Part shown: piece by piece, positions 5,870 through 14,613 of the stretch
Layout: each line of letters starts with the position of its first letter
How positions within the stretch are numbered: position 1 is the stretch's first letter
Origin: JAAXKN01 sp050259615
GTDB lineage: Bacteria > Bacteroidota > Ignavibacteria > Ignavibacteriales > SURF-24
Length of the DNA: 18,447 bases
Direction: 5' to 3'
NCBI GenBank assembly: GCA_050259615.1
Contig: JBLNAZ010000010.1
Location: 1-18,447 of the forward strand
Made by a program: the position numbers and the translations under genes
Notes under the pieces: generated by a model
Databases searched by the model: none
Told to the model about the DNA's origin: nothing
The model's input: the letters and a program-made list of their open reading frames with translations, nothing else

Positions 5870-8014
5870 TTACTGCCCGAAAGTAATTTTATTTTCTCCG
5901 GAAGGAAATCTGTAAGTATATTCCCCCGTAAGAGAATTGATAAATTCGGGAACGTCTTCTTTTTTCCCGTTAATGCGGATGCCCCCCGGCTTTTTATTCA
6001 GACTTATATATACATTCCTGTTTTCCCTGTATGTGACCTCAACCATTGAGCCCATTCTCTGCGCGTTTTTTACTTCACAGCTTAAAGAAGTAATATACAG
6101 CTTCTCTTTACCATCAGAACTGCTGCCCTTTATTTTAATTTCATTTTTCCCCGCAGGCACAATAACCGATTTATTGTCAGCCAGAGGCCACTCTTTTCCA
6201 TTGATAACCGCTTCCGGCCATGAGACTTCCGTTTCAAAAATAAACGTCCTGGCCGACTCCGAAACATATTCATTTTCTTTGGTCTTCTTCAGACTTGAAG
6301 CCGAGCCTAAAGCATAAGGAGAATACTTGTAATCGTAGGAATACGGAGTATTGTCGGCATATATGCATACCCGGTCTGAATTCAGCGCCGCTTCGCGTAT
6401 CAGCTCCAGAAGCTCAAGACCTGTCTGTACCGGAGTGGGATACGGATCGTCACGCCCTTCATCCACCACATTTATGTCCAGCGTCAGCGTTGCACCTGCT
6501 CCGAGTTTTTCCCTGTAGTAGCTCCCGATCTTTTTATAACGGTCGGGACCCATAACCCAGAGGGGATAGGGGTCCTCGGCCTGCATTGTAAAACCGAACT
6601 CCTTCTGCAGGCCCACGTAATCCGCTGTTTCAACGCCTATTGCGTTTTTCATCTCCTGGCTGAGCGGATTGTCTATCTGAGTGAGGTAAATATCGAGCTG
6701 TTTTTCCTTTCTCAAAGGCTGCAGGAATTCCAGCACGCGCCTGTTCAATTTCGTGCACAGGTCGGCCCTGTATTCCAGAAACCTGTTCAGCAGACTCTTA
6801 TCTTTCTCAAAATAAAACGGGCTTCCGGGAGTGAAAATATTAATGGGATCTGTGCCGCACATCTTCCTGAACTCACGCCTTACAAAACTGCTCATCGGGG
6901 TAAATGCTTCCGGGTGCCTGTAGCCACTTAGAGATTCGAAATACAGTTCCGCTATATCCACCCCGTCCCAGTCCTGCGACTCGATATAATTTTTAAGGTA
7001 ATCTTTCACTGCATTAAAGCATTCAGGATTTTCAAGAGCCATAAGCTTCCGCCAGTCCAGGGCTGCATCTTCGCCCGTTGCCTTCTTCTGGCGCCATTCA
7101 GGATGGGAGTTCCAGAATTCTTCGCTGACCATAGGGAGCTCCAGCCAGAGATAAACAAGTATGCCGTTTTTATGGCACTCCTCAATGAAACTCCCGAAAT
7201 AGTCGCCGCATTTATCCGCTGTATACCATCCGCTTAAATGCACTTCACCAATTCCCAGGCCTTTTAATCTGACGGCAAGCTGCTGCGGGTCCTCCTGGTC
7301 GTGGAATCCGTAATCCACATAAGCCACCAGACGGTTATCCCTTATAAAGGGCTTAAAGTTAAAATGGCTGCAGAAGTATTCATGGAAGTAAGGAAATCTC
7401 TCATAGCCGAATGATGAGGGCTTATCCAGTGGAAGTGCAAGATATATGAACCTGCCTTTTCCAAAACTGCCCCCTGCGGCAAGCGGCATTCCCGTCTCAG
7501 GCTCCGTGCAGAATATTTTAAGACTATCTCCGGTAAATTCTTCCATCTGAAGAAAGCTGCGGAATTTTATTTCAACTTCAGGATGGTCTAAGTCGCGCGC
7601 GTACTTAACACTTTTACTTTTACCCGGAAACTTAAGCCCCAGCGCCTCAGACAAAGGGGACCGGGCTTCAGTAACAATGTTCATCCCGTTTCGCACAAGG
7701 TTAAGAATTTCCTCCCTGCCGCTTTCCGTGAGGTTCAGCGCCGCATCAGAAGGAACAATGAGCACTTTTACTTCATCCGCCTTAAGACTTTTAAGGCCTG
7801 ACTGGGCAGCGGGCTTTATCTTAAAGCCGAAGCTGGCAAAGGCATTTACGTACTGGCTGTAGAACGAAAGGGGAGTTTTTCCGTTTTTAAGCAGCACAAT
7901 TGCTCCGTCGCCTTCAATTCTTTCCTGTGCAAAGGAAGGCATTGCCAGCAGCAAATATAATATTGTAATAATTCTGAAAAGGCTGGTTTTATTGCCCAAA
8001 AAGACAGTTTTCAA
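5870..8014 (-). CDS. secreted TIM-barrel protein, putative glycoside hydrolase of unclear family
   Basis: A 714-residue exported protein. A signal peptide covers about residues 1-30 (hydrophobic IITILYLLLAMPSFAQ). Residues about 35-225 look like a GATase-like Rossmann domain (KVLIVPSDAALNLTESGREEI; GSFGKGRFIYLALPLD), as found accessory to some beta-galactosidase-like enzymes. Residues about 228-560 have a beta/alpha-barrel rhythm: VAYVDYG, GEVHLSGWY, GILVYLWLELP, then DWDGVDIAELYFES (348-361), where Asp353 and Glu356 are candidate acids, and LDIYLTQID. The C-terminal 150 residues look beta-rich. Activity on a polysaccharide is inferred, not shown. The start is TTG at 8012-8014 (an alternative TTG is five codons later); no ATG lies before the signal's middle. 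I cannot place it in a named family. Confidence 0.7.
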   Translation of the reverse strand: MKTVFLGNKTSLFRIITILYLLLAMPSFAQERIEGDGAIVLLKNGKTPLSFYSQYVNAFASFGFKIKPAAQSGLKSLKADEVKVLIVPSDAALNLTESGREEILNLVRNGMNIVTEARSPLSEALGLKFPGKSKSVKYARDLDHPEVEIKFRSFLQMEEFTGDSLKIFCTEPETGMPLAAGGSFGKGRFIYLALPLDKPSSFGYERFPYFHEYFCSHFNFKPFIRDNRLVAYVDYGFHDQEDPQQLAVRLKGLGIGEVHLSGWYTADKCGDYFGSFIEECHKNGILVYLWLELPMVSEEFWNSHPEWRQKKATGEDAALDWRKLMALENPECFNAVKDYLKNYIESQDWDGVDIAELYFESLSGYRHPEAFTPMSSFVRREFRKMCGTDPINIFTPGSPFYFEKDKSLLNRFLEYRADLCTKLNRRVLEFLQPLRKEKQLDIYLTQIDNPLSQEMKNAIGVETADYVGLQKEFGFTMQAEDPYPLWVMGPDRYKKIGSYYREKLGAGATLTLDINVVDEGRDDPYPTPVQTGLELLELIREAALNSDRVCIYADNTPYSYDYKYSPYALGSASSLKKTKENEYVSESARTFIFETEVSWPEAVINGKEWPLADNKSVIVPAGKNEIKIKGSSSDGKEKLYITSLSCEVKNAQRMGSMVEVTYRENRNVYISLNKKPGGIRINGKKEDVPEFINSLTGEYTYRFPSGENKITFGQ

Positions 8015-8073
8015 TTCCGGTATCCGTAATTTTAATTAAAGTAACAGTTATTGCGGATCATCATTTCCAATAA

Positions 8074-8096
8074 GCATGCCTGTTTAACCTGCATGC
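8074..8096 (-). terminator. weak candidate terminator of the helicase gene
   Basis: Two GCATGC hexamers (8074-8079 and 8091-8096) can pair over an 11-nt loop just after the helicase stop. On the - strand they are followed by TTATT. GCATGC is itself palindromic and the stem is short, so this is only suggestive. Confidence 0.3.
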
Positions 8097-8103
8097 AGTT
8101 TCA

Positions 8104-9873
8104 TTAGTATCTTTCAGGATCCAGGTCGTACTTGCTGTAAAGGTCCAGTTCACCGAGGCGTTTTCTTACCGCTTTTTTCGTTGCGCCGAAATGTTCGGCA
8201 ATAAATTTCATAGGAACGTTCCTGCCGATTCTTTTTTCAAGCTCCATATCCATTTCCCTTGTCCACCTTACGTGTGAAGAAGCAGGCTTCTTAAAAAGTA
8301 TGCTTTTACTGACGTTTGAAGGATACCTTCCCGGAGCCTCACGCGCCGGGATAAGAAAATGCTTTTCGGAAGAAAGCAGTGTTTCCCTGTCTTGCTGGCT
8401 TAAGAGTTCTTCAGGTATTTTAAGCCTTGTTTTTGTGCGTGTAATGGCTACATAAAGAAGGTTTATCTCCTCCGCAAGCCCGGCAGCATCAATGTTCTTT
8501 ATACCCTCTTTTCTTATCGCCTTTTTAATTGTCTCTTCAGAAATGAAATCCTTTTCAAGCGTCACTTCGTCATACTCCATTCCCTTGCAGCGGTGGACGG
8601 TTGAGAATATCATATCGGCCTTATGGCGCTCACTATCAGGCAGGTGCTTTTCCTTAAGGAGTTTAATGAGACGAGGGAGTTCTTTTCCGTATTCTTCCAC
8701 AATATCAATCAGCATCAGAAGTTCAGCTTCTTCGCTCTGTTCTGCATATTCTTTCAGCTCTTCAATTCCCTTCATACGCCCCATCATCTCGTCGCGTATG
8801 AGGTGGGTGTTGCCTTCAGAAAGGTTCAAAACGTCGTAAAGAGAAGCTCCTTCGCCCGCAAAGATATAAGAATTCAGGTTCCCTTCAAAATAGATTTTAT
8901 TCACTCCGCTGAAGCCTGTAACCATATTGATTGCTTTTACAAGAAGCCTCAGGTTTGTGCGTGCAATTACGGCTCTTGTCTTAAGTTCCTTCCTGTGCCC
9001 CAGGCCCGTTATCGGGTTTTCTCTATAGTCTGTAAAATTTTCCTTCCACTTAAGGACCGACATAGCAAGGCCCGCCATTTCCTCATCCAGACGGAAGCTG
9101 GTGCCGAGAGACATCTGGCCGAATCCCTCAACTTTCTCGAGCGAATTAATGGCGTAGCGCCATCCGTAAATCTGCTGGTGCGTGTCGCCGACTATGACCT
9201 TGCCGGCATTCTGATTTAAGAATACATCCAGCATGGCCGGGGATGCATCCTGCCCCTCATCAAAGAGTATATAGTCGTATTTAAGGAGGGGATTTTTAAG
9301 CTGGAACATCTTGAGATAAAAGTCGTGTGTAATATCTGTTTCCGCCTTCAGCATTTTTGTAAGCATAAGGCGTGTACCGTACTCTATCTGTTCATAATAG
9401 CTGTTAACAAAAGCCTTTGCCACCGGGTCGCTTACAACCGAGCTGTAATCGAGATCCTGCACTTTTTCCCTGGTGCTGTTGCAGTAGTAAGCCATAAATT
9501 TTTTAATGTGGTTTGCCAGTATAAAAACGGCATTCCTGTCGCGGCTGTTAGTGTTAAGTGCAAGAATATCCCTGATCTGGCTTGTGCTGAAGCCATTGCT
9601 GATAGTATAATTGCTTCTTTTAACAACGGAGTCGAAAGCCAGTGAATGGGCGGTTTCAACGCGTACGTTACTCATGCCTTCGGTCTGGAATCGGTCGCGC
9701 GCGAACTTTTTTACCGATGAATTAAAAGCCAGATAGAGGAGCTTTTCCGATTTTTGAGCTCTTTTGCGGGCATATTCAATAAGTGTGGTTGTCTTTCCGG
9801 AGCCTGCGACGGCGTTGATTTTAAGATCACCCTGACTATTAATTATATTCTTCTGTTCCTGAGTTAAATGCAT
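8104..9873 (-). CDS. UvrD/FBH1-like superfamily 1 DNA helicase with C-terminal helix-turn-helix
   Basis: A 589-residue SF1A helicase. Motifs in order: Q motif LTQEQKNII (3-11), Walker A AVAGSGKTTT (21-30), Ia AFNSSVKKFARDRF (49-62), Ib TAHSLAF (74-80), II FDEGQD (204-209; Gly where DEAQD is usual), III GDTHQQIYGWR (229-239), IV GTSFR (257-261), V TVHRCKGMEYDEV (425-437) and VI NLLYVAITRTKTRL (471-484). The Ia motif and the HQQIYGWR form match FBH1-type helicases better than UvrD or PcrA. Residues 535-578 (WTREMDMELEKRIG then IAEHFGATKKAVRKRLGEL) form a Myb/SANT-like helix-turn-helix tail, probably for DNA binding. A role in recombination or repair is inferred. No Shine-Dalgarno precedes the ATG. 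Neighbours do not suggest a defence island. Confidence 0.9.
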   Translation of the reverse strand: MHLTQEQKNIINSQGDLKINAVAGSGKTTTLIEYARKRAQKSEKLLYLAFNSSVKKFARDRFQTEGMSNVRVETAHSLAFDSVVKRSNYTISNGFSTSQIRDILALNTNSRDRNAVFILANHIKKFMAYYCNSTREKVQDLDYSSVVSDPVAKAFVNSYYEQIEYGTRLMLTKMLKAETDITHDFYLKMFQLKNPLLKYDYILFDEGQDASPAMLDVFLNQNAGKVIVGDTHQQIYGWRYAINSLEKVEGFGQMSLGTSFRLDEEMAGLAMSVLKWKENFTDYRENPITGLGHRKELKTRAVIARTNLRLLVKAINMVTGFSGVNKIYFEGNLNSYIFAGEGASLYDVLNLSEGNTHLIRDEMMGRMKGIEELKEYAEQSEEAELLMLIDIVEEYGKELPRLIKLLKEKHLPDSERHKADMIFSTVHRCKGMEYDEVTLEKDFISEETIKKAIRKEGIKNIDAAGLAEEINLLYVAITRTKTRLKIPEELLSQQDRETLLSSEKHFLIPAREAPGRYPSNVSKSILFKKPASSHVRWTREMDMELEKRIGRNVPMKFIAEHFGATKKAVRKRLGELDLYSKYDLDPERY

Positions 9874-10143
9874 ATACAGCTTCAGCCTAAACCTTATATC
9901 CTTTTACAAAAATAAAAGACAAAGGTAACCAACCCGCACTAAAAAAACAAAAGTTAAAGGATAAATCCTGGTTTTGTGTATTCAGGTGCCGCAGCAGATT
10001 TAATTAAACCTTATTAAGCAGAATATTCAGTCATGTATCCGCCTTGAGGCTGTCTTCTAGTAAAACGGAGCTGTAACAGGCCTCATACTCTCCTGCAGTT
10101 CTTTTGGCAAAGATTTGAAATTCAGCTTTCTCCCGGGCAAATA

Positions 10144-10605
10144 TTATTTTTTAGCTTTAAGCCCCTCATTGCCGGCATCGAGCACGAATTTCCATTTACC
10201 CTGTATATCTTTCTTCCAGATGGTAACGTAGGTTCCTTCGCCAACAGATTTAATTCCGCCCGGAGTTCTGACTTCATAAGTCCCGTAAGTGTAGCCCAGT
10301 TCACCCGAAGACGCTGCATCTGCAAACATAGGCTTCCAGATAAGAACGAAACCGGTATCGGGGCGCGCTGTAAGAAGACTTGTAATAGCGGATTTCCCCT
10401 CAACGGGATAGCTGTTTTTTCTCAGCAGAACAGCGCTGTCTGCAGCATAAGTAAGAAACGCCTCGTTGGATCCCTTTTCCTCTGAAAGCCTGGAGAATTC
10501 AATGTCGGTCTTTAAGAGCAGGTCTTTTTCCTTCTGTATGTCATTCTGTCCGAACACGCTGGACAAAGAAAGAAACGGCAATGCGGCCAATACAAAGAAT
10601 TTCAT
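10144..10605 (-). CDS. secreted NTF2-like protein (DUF4440 / SnoaL type)
   Basis: A 153-residue protein with an N-terminal signal peptide (about residues 1-19, cleavage expected near VFG-Q). The rest matches the NTF2-like DUF4440 layout: a long helix KDLLLKTDIEFSRLSEEKG with AFLTYAADSAVLLRKN, then GKSAITSLL, a strand series LGYTYGTYEVRT, GTYVTIWKKD, and the end GKWKFVLDAGNEG. Family members bind small molecules or act as enzymes; the activity here is unknown. AAGGGG precedes the ATG at good spacing. It lies 48 bp downstream of the UbiA gene on the same strand, so it may be the last gene of a MFS-UbiA-NTF2-like transcript. The 270 bp between it and the helicase holds nothing that I can identify. 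Confidence 0.82.
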   Translation of the reverse strand: MKFFVLAALPFLSLSSVFGQNDIQKEKDLLLKTDIEFSRLSEEKGSNEAFLTYAADSAVLLRKNSYPVEGKSAITSLLTARPDTGFVLIWKPMFADAASSGELGYTYGTYEVRTPGGIKSVGEGTYVTIWKKDIQGKWKFVLDAGNEGLKAKK

Positions 10606-10653
10606 TATAACGCCCCTTTGATTTTAATGAGATAACGCAAAAATAGAAATAAT

Positions 10654-11610
10654 TTATTTCAGAACAATATATATAAGCGGTATAACGCCGAACCAGATGA
10701 TATAGCCGAGGGCAATCTGCATTGTGGAATTTATCCTGCGGTCGAAGTCGTTGGATTTAATAAGCCTGTAAACATTAAGCCAGAGAACTCCGGCATGGCA
10801 TAGCACCAGCAGCAGGGCAGCTCCGGCATATCCGCTTATAATTTCAAAGTACCAGAGCAGTAATGCTGCAACAGCGGCAAATGCGGTAAAAACAATTGAA
10901 AGCAGGGCGGCGCGCCTGGGTCCAAGCAGCACGGATATTGTTCTCTTGGAAACCGTAAGGTCGGCTCTGTAGTCGGGAATGCCTGCAAGCGTAATAGCGC
11001 CCATTACGGCAAAGAAAAGCGGGATGCTGAAAAGCCAGGGCAGGGAGTTATTCCACCTTCCTTCCTGAAAAACAAACCCGCACATAATTACAACGAGACT
11101 ATGAGTTGTGCTCACTATCAATTCACCCAGTCCCCTGTAGCAGAACTTAAGAGGCGGCACGGTGTATCCTACACCAAGAACGAGGCTTACAAGAATCATT
11201 ATTAATACAGGCCGGAAAGAGGCCGCAGGTGAACTCTTCAGAAGTACAAAGGAACCGATAGTAATAAACGCCAAAACAAAAGCCGCGGCTGTTTTAATTT
11301 CGCCATGAGAGATTTTCCCTTCCACAAGCATCCTTGCGCCGCCGGTATAAGGGCTGAAATTTTTATTTAGTTTATCTGTTTCATAGTCGAAGTATTCATT
11401 GCACAGTATAGTAAGGAGTTCAATTAAGAACAGGACGATGTAGCCCTCAAAATAAGCCTGCAGATTAAAATTCCCTGAAAGCACAAATGCCGCAGCCGTC
11501 CCCAGGCTGTAGGAGATGAGCGTCATCGGATAAAACTGTATGCGGATAATTTTCATCCACGAAAGAAGTTTATCCGTATAAGTGTTATTATTTTTCACTT
11601 TGCCGGTCAT
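10654..11610 (-). CDS. UbiA-family membrane prenyltransferase (MenA-like)
   Basis: A 318-residue polytopic inner-membrane protein with about nine helices. Both Asp-rich motifs for Mg-prenyl diphosphate are present: NEYFDYETD (71-79) and DYRADLTVSKRT (213-224). YTVPPLKFCYRGLGEL (149-164) matches the conserved loop of MenA and related UbiA members. Such enzymes attach a polyprenyl chain to an aromatic acceptor, and MenA makes demethylmenaquinone; the exact acceptor here is not certain because no other men genes are in the window. CGGAG lies about 6 nt before the ATG. It starts 27 bp after the MFS gene, which supports cotranscription, and is followed by the NTF2-like gene. Confidence 0.87.
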   Translation of the reverse strand: MTGKVKNNNTYTDKLLSWMKIIRIQFYPMTLISYSLGTAAAFVLSGNFNLQAYFEGYIVLFLIELLTILCNEYFDYETDKLNKNFSPYTGGARMLVEGKISHGEIKTAAAFVLAFITIGSFVLLKSSPAASFRPVLIMILVSLVLGVGYTVPPLKFCYRGLGELIVSTTHSLVVIMCGFVFQEGRWNNSLPWLFSIPLFFAVMGAITLAGIPDYRADLTVSKRTISVLLGPRRAALLSIVFTAFAAVAALLLWYFEIISGYAGAALLLVLCHAGVLWLNVYRLIKSNDFDRRINSTMQIALGYIIWFGVIPLIYIVLK

Positions 11611-11637
11611 CAGAACTCCGTTTAATATAATTCCGGG

Positions 11638-13041
11638 CTATCTTACTTTCCCTCTTGCAAGGGAGGCAAATATTCCCGCAACGCAGAGCACAGTAAAAAC
11701 AGCAAACAATATTTTTATGCTGTAAAGAAACATGCCGTAATACCCGGGTGTAATCCTTACCCTGCCAATCACAATTGAGAACACCATAATAGAAATTGCC
11801 ATGCTGAGCATCTGTCCAGTAAGCCTCATTGTTCCAAGAGTAGCCGAAGCCACGCCATAAATCTTTTTTTCCACAGAACTCATTATAGCGTTTGTGTTGG
11901 GTGAAGAAAAAAGACCGAAGCCCAGACCTATTATAATTAGAGCCAAAATAATGTACACTGTTGGTGTTCCGGTCCCGATAAAAATCAGAACAAAAAGCCC
12001 CAGTGCCAGAAGCCCCATTCCAACAGAAGCAATTACGCCGGGCTCAATCCTGTCGGATAGTCTTCCCGCAAAAGGGGAAACGATCATCATAACAGCAGGC
12101 TGGGCAACCAGCACAAGTCCCGCAGCCTGCGGAGTAAACGCTTTGATATACTGCAGATAAAGGCTTAAAAGAAATCCTATGGCAAACGTTGCGCTATAGT
12201 TTATCAAAGCCGCCGCATTGGAAAACATAAAAACCGTATTGTGCCTGAAAAGCCTCACGTTCAAAACGGGATTTTCAGCACGATTCTCCTGCTTAATAAA
12301 AATTAAAAATCCTGCTATTGCAAGCAATATAAGAATAGCGCCATTTGTTGAGGGAAGGAGTGTAAACCCGTACATGAGCATTGCCAGCGACAGTGCCAGC
12401 ACAAGCGAACCTGCCGCATCAAACTTCTCGCCCTTAGCCTCAGCCCATTCCCCTTTAAGTCTTGTTATGGCAAGAAAGATAACAATAATTCCAAGAGGGA
12501 CGTTGACATAAAAAAGACTCCTCCAGCCCAGGTTCTGCGTCAGCACTCCTCCAAGGAAGGGTCCAATTGAAAGCCCGAAATATGTAGCTGAAACGTTAAT
12601 GCCCAGAGCTTTCCCCCTTTCGCCCGGAGGATATACGGAGGTCAGAATTGCCACGGCAGTCCCGAATACCATTGCGCTTGCAAGTCCCTGCAGAACGCGC
12701 GAGCTTAATAGGAGAAAAACCGAATCAGACATTGCGCTCATGAGCGAGGAGGCTGTATATACAATCATTCCGGTGAGGAATAGTTTTTTTCTTCCATATA
12801 TATCTGCAAGTTTTCCGAAAGGGACTAAAAATACGGCCGCAGAAAGCAGAAAAGAGCTTGCAACCCAGCTCAGGAGAACGGCATTAAGCATAAACTCCTT
12901 TCCGATTGCCGGAAGGGCAATATTTATGCTTGAGCTCATAAAAGGGGTGGTAAAGGCGCTTATTGTTGTAATAAGGAGCGCCGTTTTTTTAAGTTTGCCG
13001 CTCCCGGCTTCCGAAATAACAGAAACATTATCTTCCGGCAT
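11638..13041 (-). CDS. MFS transporter, DHA2-like (EmrB type) drug exporter
   Basis: A 467-residue protein with about 14 membrane helices, the count typical of DHA2 (14-TM) proton-linked exporters. Motif D1-like NIALPAIGKEF is at 40-50, motif A GKLADIYGRKK at 76-86, and a motif C-like segment GLSIGPFLGGVL at about 156-167 marks antiporters. The amino end is a short acidic/Ser cytosolic tail. It probably exports a hydrophobic compound, but substrate prediction is not possible. No Shine-Dalgarno is clear at the ATG. It is the first gene of the probable MFS-UbiA-NTF2-like unit and diverges from nhaA. Confidence 0.9.
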   Translation of the reverse strand: MPEDNVSVISEAGSGKLKKTALLITTISAFTTPFMSSSINIALPAIGKEFMLNAVLLSWVASSFLLSAAVFLVPFGKLADIYGRKKLFLTGMIVYTASSLMSAMSDSVFLLLSSRVLQGLASAMVFGTAVAILTSVYPPGERGKALGINVSATYFGLSIGPFLGGVLTQNLGWRSLFYVNVPLGIIVIFLAITRLKGEWAEAKGEKFDAAGSLVLALSLAMLMYGFTLLPSTNGAILILLAIAGFLIFIKQENRAENPVLNVRLFRHNTVFMFSNAAALINYSATFAIGFLLSLYLQYIKAFTPQAAGLVLVAQPAVMMIVSPFAGRLSDRIEPGVIASVGMGLLALGLFVLIFIGTGTPTVYIILALIIIGLGFGLFSSPNTNAIMSSVEKKIYGVASATLGTMRLTGQMLSMAISIMVFSIVIGRVRITPGYYGMFLYSIKILFAVFTVLCVAGIFASLARGKVR

Positions 13042-13222
13042 TTTATTACTGCAGAAAAGTTATCATTACGGAATTATTCGTTTAACATAGAAAATTTTGA
13101 GGTCAGGTTCAATGTTTCCACCGCCGCTTCATCTGAATACGAATGTGAAACGAATCCCCGACCTGCATCCTCTCCCGATTTTCCAGCAGCAGAATAGAAT
13201 AAATAATTTGTTTTGCTTATCA

Positions 13223-13228
13223 TATAAT
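13223..13228 (+). promoter_or_regulatory. possible -10 of nhaA
   Basis: A perfect TATAAT lies 23 bp before the nhaA ATG. I find no convincing -35 at 16-18 bp, so this is only a partial promoter match in an AT-rich region. Confidence 0.3.
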
Positions 13229-13251
13229 ATTCATTAACAATATTACCCTTT

Positions 13252-14574
13252 ATGACAAATTTTCCAGACAGAAAGAAACACTTCAAAAGGATACTTCAGC
13301 CTTTCCAGGAGTTCATACAGACGGAGACCTTCAGCGGAATTCTTCTTCTGTTCTTCACCGCACTCGCACTTATATGGACGAATACAAGCCTTAAGGATTC
13401 TTACTTCAACCTGTGGCATACTAAAATAAGCCTGGGCTTTGGAAGTTTTCTTCTTCAGGAACCCCTTCACTTCTGGATAAATGATGGACTTATGGCCATT
13501 TTCTTTTTTATGGTGGGACTGGAAATTAAAAGGGAAATTCTTGCCGGTGAACTCTCATCGCCCAGACTTGCCGCCCTTCCTGTAATTGCAGCTGCGGGGG
13601 GAATGCTTTTTCCCGCACTGATATATCTTTCTATAAATCTGGGCACCCCGGCTGTTCAGGGATGGGGAATTCCAACTGCAACAGACATTGCATTCGCATT
13701 AGGTATTATGTCGCTTGTGGGAAAGAAAGTCCCTCTGGGACTTAAGGTTTTTCTTGCGGCCCTTGCAATTGCAGACGATATGGGGGCGGTGATAATTATT
13801 GCAATATTTTACTCCGCCGGCATTTCTATAATGTGGCTTACTATAGCCGGGGCCTTTTTTGCACTTCAGATGCTGATGAACCGCCTTAATGTCAACAGAA
13901 ACACGGTTTACGCAATTCTTGGCATCGGCCTCTGGTTCGCACTCTGGAAAACCGGCATCCACCCTACAATTGCAGGTGTGCTTTCAGCAATTGCAATACC
14001 TGCAAGGACAAAAACTCCAGACGTGGATTTTTCAGATACGGCAAGACAGTATTTAAGCGAATATGACAACGCTCCCAAAACATACGATAACCCTCTTATA
14101 ACAAAAGAAGAGCAGGAAGCGCTCCTTGGCCTTGTAACAATTACCGAAAACGCGCAGACGCCTCTGCAGAGAATTGAGCATAAGCTTCAGCCCTGGGTGT
14201 CTTACTTCATTATGCCTTTGTTTGCACTTGCAAATGCGGGAGTTGAAATTGGACGCGATATTGCTGAGGCATACTCCACGCCTTCTACAATCGGCGTTAT
14301 GCTGGGGCTCTTTCTCGGGAAGCCTGTTGGAATTACTCTTTTTTCATACCTTTCGGTAAAGTTCCGGCTTGCGAGCCTGCCCGCAGGGGCTAACTGGATG
14401 TCGATGCTGGGGACTGGAGCTGTGGCGGGAATAGGATTTACAATGTCCATCTTTATAGCAAACCTAGCCTTCGGAAGCGAAAGCCCGTTCTTAAGCTTTG
14501 CAAAAATCGGGATCCTGTCGGCTTCACTGCTTTCGGGACTTGCAGGATGGCTAATACTAAGAAGCAGCAGATAA
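13252..14574 (+). CDS. nhaA: Na+/H+ antiporter NhaA
   Basis: A 440-residue inner-membrane antiporter that expels Na+ or Li+ in exchange for about two protons, supporting sodium and alkaline pH homeostasis. Key residues are in place: the Asp of TATDIAFALG (residue 144, equivalent to E. coli Asp133), the pair Asp175-Asp176 in ALAIADDMGAV (E. coli Asp163-Asp164), and Lys357 in GKPVGI (E. coli Lys300). NDGLMAIFFFMVGLEIKREI (77-96, the first 20 residues only) is the classic N-terminal signature. Length is a little above the 388 of E. coli because of an insert around residues 255-300 in the loop before the helix bundle, seen in many non-enterobacterial NhaA proteins. No Shine-Dalgarno is evident. 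Its stop codon lies in the loop of a hairpin. Confidence 0.95.
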   Translation: MTNFPDRKKHFKRILQPFQEFIQTETFSGILLLFFTALALIWTNTSLKDSYFNLWHTKISLGFGSFLLQEPLHFWINDGLMAIFFFMVGLEIKREILAGELSSPRLAALPVIAAAGGMLFPALIYLSINLGTPAVQGWGIPTATDIAFALGIMSLVGKKVPLGLKVFLAALAIADDMGAVIIIAIFYSAGISIMWLTIAGAFFALQMLMNRLNVNRNTVYAILGIGLWFALWKTGIHPTIAGVLSAIAIPARTKTPDVDFSDTARQYLSEYDNAPKTYDNPLITKEEQEALLGLVTITENAQTPLQRIEHKLQPWVSYFIMPLFALANAGVEIGRDIAEAYSTPSTIGVMLGLFLGKPVGITLFSYLSVKFRLASLPAGANWMSMLGTGAVAGIGFTMSIFIANLAFGSESPFLSFAKIGILSASLLSGLAGWLILRSSR

Positions 14575-14584
14575 ACTGCTGCTT
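14562..14584 (+). terminator. hairpin enclosing the nhaA stop codon
   Basis: AAGCAGCAG (14562-14570) and CTGCTGCTT (14576-14584) make a perfect 9-bp stem; the 5-nt loop contains the TAA stop. No T-run follows on either strand, so it is not a canonical intrinsic terminator, but it could act as a 3' stabiliser or a weak terminator between nhaA and the convergent SEC-C gene. Confidence 0.4.
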
Positions 14585-14613
14585 GCCTAAAAGTGTCTTT
14601 GGAAAAATAAAAC

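Noticed and set aside
8623..9219. 198-codon + strand open frame opposite the helicase
   Set aside because: It lies wholly antisense to a helicase with complete motifs and its product has no domain pattern.
8104..9873. Helicase as part of an anti-phage defence island
   Set aside because: No nuclease, methylase, or other defence gene adjoins it; neighbours are a secreted enzyme and a metabolic cluster.
9874..10143. Possible gene or RNA in the 270-bp gap before the helicase
   Set aside because: No frame with a plausible start and length, no hairpin followed by a T-run, and no tRNA-like fold were seen.
13074..13286. 70-codon - strand frame between the MFS gene and nhaA
   Set aside because: It overlaps the nhaA start, has no ribosome-binding site that I can see, and the product shows no pattern. 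The region is more simply a divergent promoter region.
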